Below, piece by piece: positions 1-9,588 of a stretch of DNA of 64,000 nucleotides; within the stretch, counting starts at the first letter, position 1; each line of letters begins with the position of its first letter. The notes beneath the pieces were generated by a model. The model did not search any database, had not been told where the DNA came from, and saw nothing but the letters and a program-made list of their open reading frames with translations. This DNA is from a virus: IMG/VR virus record IMGVR_UViG_3300032116_014939, positions 178,065 through 242,064 of that record. One strand, 5' to 3'. The position numbers and the translations under genes are program-made.

Positions 1-2
1 AC

Positions 3-164
3 CCTGAAATTATTATTAATTACAATAATAAAGTTGTTAAATATAAAACACTTTATAATGAAAAAATAAACTCGTCTAAAACTATTGAAAAGTTAAAGGA
101 ATTAGACGAAATAATCTCAAATATTACAGATGTTAAAAATACTAGGGGAACATTACTATATTGA
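3..164 (+). CDS. C-terminal fragment of an unidentified protein (cut by window start)
   Basis: An open frame runs from the window edge to TGA at 162-164, giving about 53 residues, mostly Lys, Ile, Asn and Glu. It overlaps the next gene by 35 bp, a tight arrangement common in phages. The fragment is too short to identify. It could be non-coding, but the lack of stops and the neighbour's same-strand orientation favour a real gene end. Confidence 0.45.
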   Translation, partial: PEIIINYNNKVVKYKTLYNEKINSSKTIEKLKELDEIISNITDVKNTRGTLLY

Positions 165-393
165 TTTGGAGTCTGCTCAATCAATTATTAATATAGACAC
201 ACCAAACTCATCAGGTTCAACTGAACAACAGATAGGTGTGGTTCAATACGAAATAATTAAAATGATGCTAGAGGTAGTCTTGAGTGAAACTGAAGAAGTT
301 GATGAAACTTTAGGAGATAAAGCATCAGCATCAATACCATTTAAATTGGCATTTAACACTTTATTAAATAATAAAATAATTCAAAAATACTAA
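130..393 (+). CDS. Small hypothetical protein, 87 aa
   Basis: A short acidic protein whose ATG overlaps the preceding open frame and whose stop lies 3 nt before the glycosyltransferase gene at 397, so it probably belongs to the same transcript. No motif, signal peptide or membrane segment is visible. Family unknown. Confidence 0.6.
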   Translation: MLKILGEHYYIDLESAQSIINIDTPNSSGSTEQQIGVVQYEIIKMMLEVVLSETEEVDETLGDKASASIPFKLAFNTLLNNKIIQKY

Positions 394-396
394 AAC

Positions 397-1455
397 ATGG
401 AAGAAACAATTAAAAAAATTGAAGATTCAATTAAAAATTTGAGTGAAAAAAAATCAAGAATTTATTTTTTCGCTCAAGATACTTTAGGGAACGCTAAAGC
501 GTCAATCAAATACATTTATGATATGGCATTAACACTTAAAAATGCCGGTTATAATGTCATTATTTTACATGAAAAACCTAATTATTTTGGAGTACAAAGT
601 TGGTTAGGAAATAAATATGATTCTATTCCCCACCAATCAGTAGAAGGACAAAATTTACAAATAGCGCCTGAAGATTTTATGATTATTCCTGAAATTTTTG
701 GTTACGTTATGAGTCAATTAACAAACTTACCTTGTACTAAAATCGTATTGTCACAGTCTTATGACTATATATTTGAAACTCTTCAACCAGGACAAACTTG
801 GCAACAATTTAACTTTACAAAGTGTATCACAACTTCAGAAGAGCAAAAAAATTATGTTTCAAAATTAATGAGAATGAGTGCTGTTGACGTTATTGAACCA
901 GTAATCGATGAGAATTTTGTTGTTTCTGAAAAACCTGTTAAACCAATTATTTCGGTTGTGTTTAGAGAACAAAGAGATTCAATTAATTTTATCAAGTCGT
1001 TCTATCAAAAGTATCCACAATTTAGATGGATTACTTTCCGTGATTTAAGAGGTTTATCTCAAGAAGAATTTGCAAGTTCATTAAGAGAATCTATGTTGTC
1101 AGTATGGAACGATAGAATTAGTTCTTTTGGTACCTTCCCATTAGAATCTATGAAGAGTGGTGTAGCAGTTATGGGTGTAGTTCCAAAACTAATTCCAAGT
1201 TGGTTAAGCGAAGAAAACGGAATTTGGATACAAGATGAAATAAAACTTGTAGACTATGTTGCAGATTTTGTTCAAAATTGGTTAGAAGATAATGTTTCTG
1301 AAAATCTTTACAAGAATGGTATTGAAACTTCGGAAAAATATAGTGATGTAGAAAAATTTGAAAAGACAATTTTATCAACGTTTGAAGGTTATCTTCAAGT
1401 TATAAAAGAAAATTTTGAAACTGAATTAAATAAACTACAATTAATTGAAAATTAA
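397..1455 (+). CDS. Glycosyltransferase-like protein (GT-B/GT4 type)
   Basis: This 352-residue protein has the two-domain look of GT-B glycosyltransferases. The N-terminal half has a Rossmann-like strand (RIYFFAQDTLG) and a helix-loop carrying 'LKNAGYNVIILHEKP'. The C-terminal half has 'FGTFPLESMKSGVAVMGV', which resembles the nucleotide-sugar-binding E-x7-E segment of GT4 enzymes. It lies directly before a GT2-like gene. The pair may decorate the virion, phage DNA or host surface; the acceptor cannot be told from sequence. Assignment is by fold pattern only. Confidence 0.6.
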   Translation: MEETIKKIEDSIKNLSEKKSRIYFFAQDTLGNAKASIKYIYDMALTLKNAGYNVIILHEKPNYFGVQSWLGNKYDSIPHQSVEGQNLQIAPEDFMIIPEIFGYVMSQLTNLPCTKIVLSQSYDYIFETLQPGQTWQQFNFTKCITTSEEQKNYVSKLMRMSAVDVIEPVIDENFVVSEKPVKPIISVVFREQRDSINFIKSFYQKYPQFRWITFRDLRGLSQEEFASSLRESMLSVWNDRISSFGTFPLESMKSGVAVMGVVPKLIPSWLSEENGIWIQDEIKLVDYVADFVQNWLEDNVSENLYKNGIETSEKYSDVEKFEKTILSTFEGYLQVIKENFETELNKLQLIEN

Positions 1456-1459
1456 TATT

Positions 1460-2266
1460 ATGGAAAATATTTTAGATTTAAGTGTTATATTACCTATTAA
1501 AAGTATGGTAATGAGAGATTTTGAGGATTTCTTTAAAAAATCAATTGAGTCTGTACAATCTCAAGAGTTCTTACCAAAAAACTTAATTATAGTTCATGGT
1601 AAAGATAAAAATTTATCGGATTATTTGAAAAAATATGATTTTCAAAATCTTAAAGTAACAACTTTTGAATTTGATGGAGAACCAAATTTTTCAAATCAGG
1701 TTAATTTTGGAATTACAAAAGCTGAAACTAAATGGGTTAGTATTCTAGAAGTTGACGATGAATACTCAAAAATTTGGTTTAAAAATGTAAAAAAATATTT
1801 AGATTCATATTCTGATGTTGACGCATTTTTACCTATCGTAGTTGAGGTAGATAATAAATTAACCTTCCAAGGATTTACAAACGAAGCTACATTTGCGGCT
1901 AATTTCTCACAAGAAATGGGATATCTAACAAATGAAACTTTATTACAATATCAAAATTTTCAAACATCAGGAATGGTATTCAAAAAATCTCTAATTGAAG
2001 ATTTTGGTGGATTTAAACCAAGCATTAAATTAACATTTGTTTATGAATTGTTACTTCGTTTAACGTACAATTCGGCTAAAATTATGACTATTCCTAAAAT
2101 TGGTTACAAACACACTAATTTAAGAGAAGGTTCTATTTTTTGGGAATACAAAAATGGTGAAACCAAACTTGAAGAAAATGAGGTTAAGTTTTGGGTATCT
2201 TCAGCTAAAAAAGAATATTTTTTTAGTGAAGACAGAAACATAAAATTTGTTCCTGAAAATGCTTAA
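1460..2266 (+). CDS. Glycosyltransferase family 2-like protein
   Basis: The protein (268 aa from the ATG at 1460) begins with the GT2 hallmark 'DLSVILPIKS', followed by 'SIESVQSQEFLPKNLIIVHG'. It has an acidic 'LEVDDEYS' near residue 100 in the position of the GT2 metal-binding D-x-D. This supports a GT-A nucleotide-sugar transferase. The TTG codon at 1445 was not used because ATG 1460 avoids overlap with the previous gene. The stop overlaps the next start (TAATG). It may act with the preceding GT-B-like protein. Confidence 0.65.
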   Translation: MENILDLSVILPIKSMVMRDFEDFFKKSIESVQSQEFLPKNLIIVHGKDKNLSDYLKKYDFQNLKVTTFEFDGEPNFSNQVNFGITKAETKWVSILEVDDEYSKIWFKNVKKYLDSYSDVDAFLPIVVEVDNKLTFQGFTNEATFAANFSQEMGYLTNETLLQYQNFQTSGMVFKKSLIEDFGGFKPSIKLTFVYELLLRLTYNSAKIMTIPKIGYKHTNLREGSIFWEYKNGETKLEENEVKFWVSSAKKEYFFSEDRNIKFVPENA

Positions 2267-3003
2267 TGATATTAAGCGCCAGCTCAATAGAAATTGCCGT
2301 TAAGACGAAAAAAAAATCTAGCGGTGAAAATTACTTTGACATAAGAGAAGAGAATGCGGTCAGAATGTTTCTGACTGCTTCTACTTTTGAAGAAAAAAAT
2401 AAGATTTATAATGAATATTTAAGACATCCTTTAGATAAAATGATTTCTTCAATTATTCGTAGATATAAATTATACAGAAAAGATATGGATTTTATTGAAA
2501 TTCATACTGATACACATTCATTTTTGATGACAAAAATTGACAAATTTAGTCCATCAAAAGAAAAGAAAGCTTATTCATATTTTGGAACTATTTGCAAGAA
2601 TTATCTTATGGGTCAAATATTAAAAGACCAAAAAGAACAAAATAGAAAAATTTCCTATGAAGATATATCAGGTGATTTAGAAAATTCTCCTGAAATGGTT
2701 TATTACTTAGATGTTGAACCATCTGAAGAAGTTAATTTAATACCAATATTAATTGATTATATTAAAGAAACTATTGAAATTGATGATTTAAACGAAAGTG
2801 AAATAAAATTAGGTATTTCATTAGTTGAGATTATGGAAAATTATGAGACAATTTTTCCAGCAACTGATAACAATAAATTTAATAAAAATATTATTTTATT
2901 ATCGCTCAGAGAGATGACAAATATGTCAACAAAAGAAATAAGAGCGTCAATGAAAAAGTTCAAAAAAATATATACTGCTCTACTCCAAGTTAATCCTGAA
3001 TAA
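2266..3003 (+). CDS. gp55-like late-transcription sigma factor
   Basis: A 245-residue protein whose middle (about residues 85-135) reads like sigma-70 region 2 in the minimal T4 gp55 form. An acidic helix is followed by 'IDKFSPSKEKKAYSYFGTI', then a basic helix 'LKDQKEQNRK'. In gp55 family members a segment of the type F-D-P-x-K-x-x-x-P-x-A-Y-F precedes the promoter-melting helix. A C-terminal helical region follows. A phage sigma factor would redirect host RNA polymerase to late genes. A recurrent TATTTAT motif upstream of virion genes in this window is a plausible target. Alternative: another helical regulator. Confidence 0.6.
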   Translation: MILSASSIEIAVKTKKKSSGENYFDIREENAVRMFLTASTFEEKNKIYNEYLRHPLDKMISSIIRRYKLYRKDMDFIEIHTDTHSFLMTKIDKFSPSKEKKAYSYFGTICKNYLMGQILKDQKEQNRKISYEDISGDLENSPEMVYYLDVEPSEEVNLIPILIDYIKETIEIDDLNESEIKLGISLVEIMENYETIFPATDNNKFNKNIILLSLREMTNMSTKEIRASMKKFKKIYTALLQVNPE

Positions 3004-3019
3004 AAAATGTCATAAAAAA

Positions 3020-3026
3020 TATTTAT
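3020..3026 (+). promoter_or_regulatory. TATTTAT late-type promoter motif
   Basis: TATTTAT lies 4 nt before the ATG at 3031, a spacing that would give a leaderless transcript. Confidence 0.5.
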
Positions 3027-3030
3027 AAGT

Positions 3031-3393
3031 ATGACAAAACCAAAAAAGAAACAAATAAATTTTACACAGGACTCAATTTTAGCTCTGATGCAGGAAATTT
3101 ATAATGAGTTAGTTGAACAACGCTCCACCGCAATTAGAATTCAAAATAAAATGATTTCTATGATGAAAGAGCCTGAAGACATGACTGTTATAGGCCCGGT
3201 TATTGAAAAACAACAAAAAATCATAAATGATTGTGTTGAGAAAAAACTTACGTTATCTAAGTTACAATCAGGTATATGGGAAAAAAGAAGTAATTCCGAA
3301 GAAACTTTTGATATTTCATCTATGGATGATGATATTCTACAGGGTCTAATTTCAAAGGATATAAATTCAGATATTGAAAAATTTAATCTGTAA
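3031..3393 (+). CDS. Small helical protein next to the sigma factor
   Basis: This 120-residue, mostly helical, charged protein has its own TATTTAT motif and a stop overlapping the next start. The acidic C-terminus ends 'DIEKFNL'. In T4 the late co-activator gp33 and sigma gp55 both end in a short acidic-hydrophobic tail that binds the sliding clamp. Position beside the gp55-like gene and this tail make a gp33-like role conceivable, but the rest of the sequence shows no recognisable similarity. A tail-assembly role is equally possible. Confidence 0.6.
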   Translation: MTKPKKKQINFTQDSILALMQEIYNELVEQRSTAIRIQNKMISMMKEPEDMTVIGPVIEKQQKIINDCVEKKLTLSKLQSGIWEKRSNSEETFDISSMDDDILQGLISKDINSDIEKFNL

Positions 3394-5315
3394 TGGCAGA
3401 GGATATCAGACAAGGTTTTAAAGAAAGTAAAGCAAGGGCTAAAGCCGTCAAAACTTTTACGCAAGTACAAAAGGATTATGAAGGGTTTATACAGAACAAT
3501 ACTGATAGATTACAAAAAAAAGCGGAAAACATTCAAATAAATTTAGATTCCGCAACAATTTCAAGAAAAATTAAAGAAAAAACAAGTAATTCGTTTGAAG
3601 AATTAATTGATTTAATTGGTCAAACAAATACTAACCCAAATAATGATTTTTTTATTAATATTTTAAAAAATCAATTACAGAATTTACCAACTTTAATTGA
3701 AGGTATTATCGAAGAGTGTGTTTTTAGCTCATTGAATTGTTCTAATGAACAAACTTATTTAACAAATCAAGAACTATATATTCAAGTAAGTGAAATTGAT
3801 TTATTTAATCAACTTAAATTAAGTCCTGATAGTTCCATTGGTGCTTCAATATATGAAAAAATACCGTATGACCCATTAGCATCAAGAAGAAGTACTAACA
3901 GGTTTTTATACGAATTAATTCAAACACCATCAGTTCCGCAAGTTTACTACGGTTCATCAGGTCAAGAATTATTTAAAATTTCTTTTGAAACTTTTAACGG
4001 AGTTACTCAGGGGAATTATTTTAAAGTAGTTTTATACCAAAGAATAAATGCTCCAAATAGAGTAACAGATTTTATTATTGATTATTATAAAACTCTAAAA
4101 ATGTTAGATTTTAATAATGCGATAAATAAAATAGTTGATTTAATTTTAAACATAACAAAATTTAATTCAAATACCGGACCTTCAAAATATAATGATTGGT
4201 TAAAATTCACTAGAATACTTGAAAGAATTTTAGGAATGTGTTTTGATTCTAACCAAGAGATTGATGTTGGGGGTATTGCAAAATATCCTGAATATGATGA
4301 TGTTACTGACACATTTTTTGAATTTACACCAAATGAAATTTCTCAAATTGAGAACGAAATTTCTATCATAAGACAGGGTTATGTTGAATTTATTGATTGT
4401 AATAATGTTCAATTACCAATTAGTGATGTTGATTATGTTTTTGACACTATAAGTGAAGTCAATGAAGATGGAAGTAATATTAATACAATATTTCAAGATA
4501 TCTATTTTAATTTATCTAATGATGATAGATGGCAATTACAAGGTATTTCTCTTGATTACGCTTGGAATCAAGGAATAATTAAAAACTTTGTTAAAGGTGC
4601 AATGATGTCAATTTTATCACCAAAAGTCCTATTACCTTTTGTGGTTATGTCTAAAGCACTTTCAACCACTGTTTCCAATTTAGATGAAAACATTGTAAAC
4701 GATTTAGAAGCAAGTTCACCAGGAATGATGCAGTTTGCAAAATTGAACAGAAAAATGATAATCTGTGCTACCTCAAAAATAGGTGCGTTATTTATTGAAG
4801 CATTATATGAACAATTCAAACAGGATATTCTTAAATTAGTTAAATCAATATTAAGAGATTTGATTGTGACTAAAACAAAAATGCAAAAAAATGCAATTCA
4901 ATCAATTTTAGATAATACAGAGGCAATTATTAGAGGAGTAGTTAGTTTAGTTAATGACTATCGAAGTTGTAAATCACTACTTAATGCAATTTTTAATCTA
5001 TTAAAATTAACTCCAATACCTAGAAAATATATTTTACCAACACCATTTTTATATTTAACTGAATATCTATCTGGAGTTTTACCTCAAAAAGAAGTTGTTG
5101 AATACATTTTACAAATGCAACAACTTGGGATACCAACAGGCCCGGGTATTAATGGTGAGCCTGACTTAGGAACCCTTGAGAAAATTGCGGTCTTTACAGC
5201 ATCTTTTAATGAAAGGACTAAAAATGGTAAAATTGAAGGTGTTATAGTTACTGAAACAATTTCACCTACAGGTCAACCAACAGGAAATGTAAGAGTAACA
5301 GGAAAATATTTTTAA
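3393..5315 (+). CDS. Large putative tail/baseplate structural protein
   Basis: A 640-residue protein. The N-terminus is rich in Lys/Ala coiled-coil-like sequence (about residues 1-65), the middle is mixed alpha/beta, and there is a hydrophobic stretch near residues 395-425 ('GAMMSILSPKVLLPFVVMSK'). The C-terminus is beta-like and Thr/Gly-rich. It is followed without gaps by two further genes that look like tail components, so a baseplate or tail role is inferred from position and size only. I do not recognise the family. Confidence 0.65.
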   Translation: MAEDIRQGFKESKARAKAVKTFTQVQKDYEGFIQNNTDRLQKKAENIQINLDSATISRKIKEKTSNSFEELIDLIGQTNTNPNNDFFINILKNQLQNLPTLIEGIIEECVFSSLNCSNEQTYLTNQELYIQVSEIDLFNQLKLSPDSSIGASIYEKIPYDPLASRRSTNRFLYELIQTPSVPQVYYGSSGQELFKISFETFNGVTQGNYFKVVLYQRINAPNRVTDFIIDYYKTLKMLDFNNAINKIVDLILNITKFNSNTGPSKYNDWLKFTRILERILGMCFDSNQEIDVGGIAKYPEYDDVTDTFFEFTPNEISQIENEISIIRQGYVEFIDCNNVQLPISDVDYVFDTISEVNEDGSNINTIFQDIYFNLSNDDRWQLQGISLDYAWNQGIIKNFVKGAMMSILSPKVLLPFVVMSKALSTTVSNLDENIVNDLEASSPGMMQFAKLNRKMIICATSKIGALFIEALYEQFKQDILKLVKSILRDLIVTKTKMQKNAIQSILDNTEAIIRGVVSLVNDYRSCKSLLNAIFNLLKLTPIPRKYILPTPFLYLTEYLSGVLPQKEVVEYILQMQQLGIPTGPGINGEPDLGTLEKIAVFTASFNERTKNGKIEGVIVTETISPTGQPTGNVRVTGKYF

Positions 5316-5316
5316 T

Positions 5317-5511
5317 ATGTCAGAAAAAATAAAAGAAATATTAGTTGAATATAAAACTAAATCAAACAAAGATTTGGTATTAGCAATGGATTTTTTATCA
5401 AAAGAATTTGATAATACCAAACATTTAGTTATTGAATTAACAAAAAAAATTGATAAAATAGAATCAACATATAACAAAATTTTAAAAGAATATGAGTCAA
5501 GGAAGGGATGA
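5317..5511 (+). CDS. Small coiled-coil protein, 64 aa
   Basis: The Lys/Glu-rich 64-residue sequence has heptad-like spacing of Leu/Ile (for example 'FLSKEFDNTKHLVIELTKKI'). It sits between two structural genes, 1 nt after the first and overlapping the second by 20 nt, implying translational coupling. A chaperone or small virion component is plausible; no family recognised. Confidence 0.6.
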   Translation: MSEKIKEILVEYKTKSNKDLVLAMDFLSKEFDNTKHLVIELTKKIDKIESTYNKILKEYESRKG

Positions 5512-7081
5512 CCAACAAAAACATAGGATATTATTTGGAGGTACTGTTACCCATAATGAAGACAAATATTCATTAGAACGTATTAGAGTTAAACCTGATT
5601 TTGAAATTTACCAACAAGTAATTGATTCACTTAAAGATATTACAAAAAATGGTAAATCAGTTTTAAATGCTCAAGGTAATGATATTTTAGAAGAATTTTT
5701 TTACGAAGATGTCGACCCTTTTGTTTATATTCCTTTAATTCCTGTTCAATTAAATATTGTTCCTGAAAATAATGATTATGTTCATTTAATTTATTATAAT
5801 TGGTCTGAAAATACAGGAAGAAAAAATCAATTTTATATTAAAGGCCCGATATCATCAGCAATGTCTGTTGCTCGTGAAAATTCAAACCAAACAAAAAGTA
5901 TTATGGCGGCAGGGCCTAATGTTAAACCAGGTTTACCATTAAAAAATTCAAATGGATACTTTTTTGAAAACACTAAAGGGGTATTTGCTGAACCAAAAGA
6001 TTATGGAATTTATTCTAAAGGAAGGTCTGATATTATTTTAAAAGATAATGAAGTTTTATTAAGGTCAAAAAAAACACCAATATTAAAAACAAATGAATAC
6101 CCTGTAACGAATCCTAAAAGGTCTTTTTTACAATTATCTAATTTTGATTCTAAAACAACCAAAGGGACACAAAAAACAATTACTCAAAATTCAACAGTAT
6201 CTGAACAAATTGTTAAACTTGTTGAGTATGAAATTTATTATGGATTGGATACTGAAGGCCCATTTTCAGGTAACATTAACATATATAATTTACCCGGAAA
6301 GTCCCCAAATACTTTAACAGATAGATTTACACAACAAACAGTTATTGACGATGTTACATATACGTATTTTTCACATTCTTTTAATAACATTGATACTCTA
6401 CAAGAAGTATCTGATATAATTAATAAAGTGATATCAGGATTAAATGACGGACTAATTAATATTGATTACTTAACGCCAAGAGAAACTGTAAATGTTACAG
6501 ATGTTAGATTTCCATTTTTCTTTAGACCATCATTATCTTTACAAAAAAAATCACTAATTGGTAGTGACCTCGAAAAGAAAAATACAAATACTTTAATTTC
6601 ATTAATAGCATTTCCGAAATCACAGAAATTAACAAACCCTGGTTCAGGATTAATTTCAAGTAAAAATAAATACGGATTAAAAAAGGTTTCAAAGAAAGTA
6701 AAATACACTCCTAATGTAAGTCAAAACGGTGATTTTGGTTACGCAGTAATGGGGTCTGAAAAAATATTTTTAATATCTAACAATTCAAATATTCCAGGAT
6801 TAGAAAAAATCCAATTAAAAAATTCAGATGTTTATGGTATTAATGAACCTACTTTATCAGGAAATTATTATAATTCAACAAACTCTATGGTTAGAGGAGA
6901 ATCGTTAAAAGATTTATTGGCATTAATTGTGAGATTTTTATTAAATCATCAACACCTATATCATAGAGAAACTCCATTTGAATTAACAAGGGAAACTTCT
7001 CCAATATCTAAGACAAAATTAACATCTGAATGGAAATTATTCGATACTAAAGTATTAAATCAAAATATTCGTATAAATTGA
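5492..7081 (+). CDS. Putative baseplate/tail protein with OB-like domain
   Basis: This 529-residue protein contains 'YVHLIYYNWSENTGRKNQFYIKGPIS' (given in part, about residues 92-117) and 'DYGIYSKGRSDIILKDNEVLLR'-type sequence near residue 170. These read like beta-barrel segments of spike/hub proteins, where a short solvent-exposed strand labels the phase 'I-L-K-D-N-E-V'. The C-terminal 'LLALIVRFLLNHQHLYH' resembles the C-terminal helices of baseplate proteins. Function as a baseplate hub or wedge component is inferred from these patterns and neighbours; family not established. Confidence 0.55.
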   Translation: MSQGRDDQQKHRILFGGTVTHNEDKYSLERIRVKPDFEIYQQVIDSLKDITKNGKSVLNAQGNDILEEFFYEDVDPFVYIPLIPVQLNIVPENNDYVHLIYYNWSENTGRKNQFYIKGPISSAMSVARENSNQTKSIMAAGPNVKPGLPLKNSNGYFFENTKGVFAEPKDYGIYSKGRSDIILKDNEVLLRSKKTPILKTNEYPVTNPKRSFLQLSNFDSKTTKGTQKTITQNSTVSEQIVKLVEYEIYYGLDTEGPFSGNINIYNLPGKSPNTLTDRFTQQTVIDDVTYTYFSHSFNNIDTLQEVSDIINKVISGLNDGLINIDYLTPRETVNVTDVRFPFFFRPSLSLQKKSLIGSDLEKKNTNTLISLIAFPKSQKLTNPGSGLISSKNKYGLKKVSKKVKYTPNVSQNGDFGYAVMGSEKIFLISNNSNIPGLEKIQLKNSDVYGINEPTLSGNYYNSTNSMVRGESLKDLLALIVRFLLNHQHLYHRETPFELTRETSPISKTKLTSEWKLFDTKVLNQNIRIN

Positions 7082-7088
7082 TATTTAT
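7082..7088 (+). promoter_or_regulatory. TATTTAT late-type promoter motif
   Basis: The motif ends 13 nt before ATG 7102; the spacer contains AAAAAGAG, a weak ribosome-binding-site-like stretch. Confidence 0.5.
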
Positions 7089-7101
7089 CTAAAAAGAGTA
7101 A

Positions 7102-8607
7102 ATGTCAATACATCGTTCATATTTTAGTAGGAACAATACAATAATTTCAAATAGTTTTACCAACACTGGTAAATCACCTTATACGCAATTATATTTTGGT
7201 TCAGCATCTGATGTAATTGCGTCCCCTGGATTTAGTAGATTTATCTTTGATTTAGATTTATCATTACTTGTACAAAAAATCCAAGACGGAATAATATCAA
7301 CAGGATGTACAGGTTTTTCAGGTATCACTCATACATTAAAAATGACCAACACATCTTCTTTTGATAAAGATGGGTTAAGTAATGAATACACATCACAAGG
7401 AAGATTAAGAGCAACATCATTTGACTTAGTTTTATTTAGAATACCTCTTACTTCAGGTAATACAGGAACTGCTCAAACGTGGGATGAAGGTGTTGGATAT
7501 GATTACTATGATGTTCAACGTACTTTAAATTCAACTAATGGTTTATTATCACCAATAGCTTTACCACAAGATAAAGCATATTCTCAAAGACCTTCTAATT
7601 GGTATCAAACAACAACATTAGATAATTGGTCAACACCCGGAATATACAATAATACAAACACAGGAACAGGGTCAACAATTAATTATTCGGCGTTAACAAT
7701 TGTTGATACTCAACATTTTGAATTTGGGAATGAAGATATTGAGTTTGATATGACAAATGAAATCAATCGAATTCTTACCGGTACAACAACTGGGTCAACA
7801 GGATGGGGAGTTGCTTTTTTACCCGAATTAGAAAATTTAACAGGTTTAACTGAAAACTATTCAGTAGGATTTTTTACAAGGCATACCCAAACTTTCTACG
7901 AACCATTTCTTGAAACAAATTATAACGATTTAATACTTGATAATCGAAACGCTTTTTATTCTTACAACAATAATAAATTATACTTGTATTCTTACATAGG
8001 TGGTGTACCAACAAATTTGGATAATTTACCGATTGTTACCTTAGAAAATAATCAAGGTAACACTATTGGTACTTATACGGGGTGTCAAATTACTCAAGGT
8101 GTTTATGAAATAACAACTAATTCTGTTTCAGCAACAACACCTTGTATGTTTACAGATACTTGGTCAAATCTTTATTATAACGGTATACAAATACCTAATG
8201 TAGTTAATGATTTAACTGTTTTACCATACACTGGTTATTTTACTCTTGGGCCTAATAGTCAAGACCCTGAACTTTTTGGTTTTGATTTTTACGGTATTAA
8301 ACAAGATGAAAAAATATTAAATACTGATTTAAGAAAAGTTGGTGTTGTTGTTAAAAAAGCGTACACATCTAATCAAGTATTAACACCTGTAACTGTTTAT
8401 TACCGAGTTTATGTTAAAGAGGGTCAAACAGAAGTACAAGTTCAAGATTGGACACAAGTAAACAGAGCGTCAAATGAATATTATTTCATCTTTGATACAA
8501 GAGATAAAATACCTAATGAATATTCAATAGATATTAAAGTACTTACATCAGGTGAAGTAGATACTTATAAGAAAACACTAACATTCCAAATAGTTGATAA
8601 GAAATGA
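7102..8607 (+). CDS. Putative tail-associated virion protein with DNRLRE-like region
   Basis: A 501-residue Thr/Ser/Asn/Gly-rich, beta-dominated protein. Its first half resembles carbohydrate-binding DNRLRE-type modules: 'SFDLVLFRIPLTSGNTG', 'LDNWSTPGIYNN' and a late 'FFTRHTQTFYEPFLETNYND' segment where such modules carry F-x-P-x-L-E-V-x-Y. The C-terminal third has Ig-like beta strands. An adhesion or tail-surface role fits both the position after the baseplate-like gene and the composition. It overlaps the next start by 4 nt (ATGA). Confidence 0.5.
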   Translation: MSIHRSYFSRNNTIISNSFTNTGKSPYTQLYFGSASDVIASPGFSRFIFDLDLSLLVQKIQDGIISTGCTGFSGITHTLKMTNTSSFDKDGLSNEYTSQGRLRATSFDLVLFRIPLTSGNTGTAQTWDEGVGYDYYDVQRTLNSTNGLLSPIALPQDKAYSQRPSNWYQTTTLDNWSTPGIYNNTNTGTGSTINYSALTIVDTQHFEFGNEDIEFDMTNEINRILTGTTTGSTGWGVAFLPELENLTGLTENYSVGFFTRHTQTFYEPFLETNYNDLILDNRNAFYSYNNNKLYLYSYIGGVPTNLDNLPIVTLENNQGNTIGTYTGCQITQGVYEITTNSVSATTPCMFTDTWSNLYYNGIQIPNVVNDLTVLPYTGYFTLGPNSQDPELFGFDFYGIKQDEKILNTDLRKVGVVVKKAYTSNQVLTPVTVYYRVYVKEGQTEVQVQDWTQVNRASNEYYFIFDTRDKIPNEYSIDIKVLTSGEVDTYKKTLTFQIVDKK

Positions 8608-9122
8608 AAAAAATAAAATTAAAAGAAAACGAATATATTAAATTATTAAAATTTGTTTTATCCGAAGCCTTTACTCCTGGTGAAGATAAAATTGACGCAA
8701 TTTTAGATAAAATTAGTCAATCAGGTATGGAATCAATTACACCTGAAGAAAGAAAAACTCTTGAGAAATTTACTAAAGGTATTTCAATTGAAGACGAACC
8801 GTCATCTAAAGAAGATGCTATAACAAAGGCAGGTGGTTTTTGGTCTTTTGAATTTCCAGGAATGCCATCGTTTAAATTTAGATATGAGTCAACTGAAGAT
8901 AATGAGGATGAAAAAATACATACAGGGTATCTAACTGTTGATGATAGTGACTATTATGGTGAAATTTATTGTGACCCCGAAGGTAATTTTCAAACTTGTA
9001 TGTTTGAAAACACAACTGAAGGAACAAATGTATTTGAAGATTATGAAGGTTTAGAACATGATATTGAAGTGTTTTTAGATGTAGTCTGTAATGACCTAAA
9101 AGAAGATGATATGATAGCTTAA
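8604..9122 (+). CDS. Tagged putative packaged protein, 172 aa
   Basis: The N-terminus starts 'MKKIKLKENEYIKLLKFV' and reaches L-S-E at residues 19-21 followed by Ala. This matches the recurrent tag in this window and an (I/L)-x-E prohead-protease site. The rest is very acidic with a beta-rich centre ('GFWSFEFPGMPSFKFRYEST'). The inferred fate is packaging in the head and trimming to residue 22 onward. The enzymatic role, if any, is unknown. The gene is translationally coupled to the preceding structural gene. Confidence 0.6.
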   Translation: MKKIKLKENEYIKLLKFVLSEAFTPGEDKIDAILDKISQSGMESITPEERKTLEKFTKGISIEDEPSSKEDAITKAGGFWSFEFPGMPSFKFRYESTEDNEDEKIHTGYLTVDDSDYYGEIYCDPEGNFQTCMFENTTEGTNVFEDYEGLEHDIEVFLDVVCNDLKEDDMIA

Positions 9123-9123
9123 T

Positions 9124-9579
9124 ATGAAAAACTTAGACAATTTAATTAAACAAGTATTAAAAGAACAAAATGAAAGATATATGTTTTTCAGTAATTTAGA
9201 ACAAATGCACCGTCAATGTGAGATACTTTTATCTATACCTAAAGATGACGTTGAAAATATTTTAAACAATGGTCACGATTGGGCTCAAGACCACATTGCC
9301 GAATCTAAAAATAACTTAGACCAAGTATTTGATTTTATGATGAATGAAATCAAAGGTGATAAGTTTAGTTCTGATGATGCAGTTAAACCTCAAGAAGATA
9401 TCATGATGGAAGGTCGTAAAAAAGCAGGTACTAAACTTTGTGCACGTGGTAAATCGGCAGCTAAAGCTAAATTTGATGTTTACCCTTCAGCATATGCTAA
9501 TGGTTATGCGGTACAGGTATGTAAAGGTACAAAACCTGGTTTAGACGGAAAAAAACACTGTTCAGGGGCTTATTGTTAA
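9124..9579 (+). CDS. Tagged, C-terminally basic Cys-containing protein, 151 aa
   Basis: The N-terminus 'MKNLDNLIKQVLKEQNERY' carries a possible L-K-E/Q cleavage site at residue 14. The C-terminal ~55 residues are basic and Cys-containing, with 'FDVYPSAYANGYAVQVCKG'. That 'VYPSAYAN' motif recurs in small proteins of many phages and giant viruses (I associate it with DUF5872, from memory). A DNA-associated packaged role is inferred from the basic tail and tag. It lies 1 nt after the previous gene. Confidence 0.6.
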   Translation: MKNLDNLIKQVLKEQNERYMFFSNLEQMHRQCEILLSIPKDDVENILNNGHDWAQDHIAESKNNLDQVFDFMMNEIKGDKFSSDDAVKPQEDIMMEGRKKAGTKLCARGKSAAKAKFDVYPSAYANGYAVQVCKGTKPGLDGKKHCSGAYC

Positions 9580-9588
9580 CAAAACATT

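Noticed and set aside
1445-1459. TTG start extending the GT2-like protein by five residues
   Set aside because: ATG 1460 gives the standard GT2 N-terminus without overlapping the previous gene.
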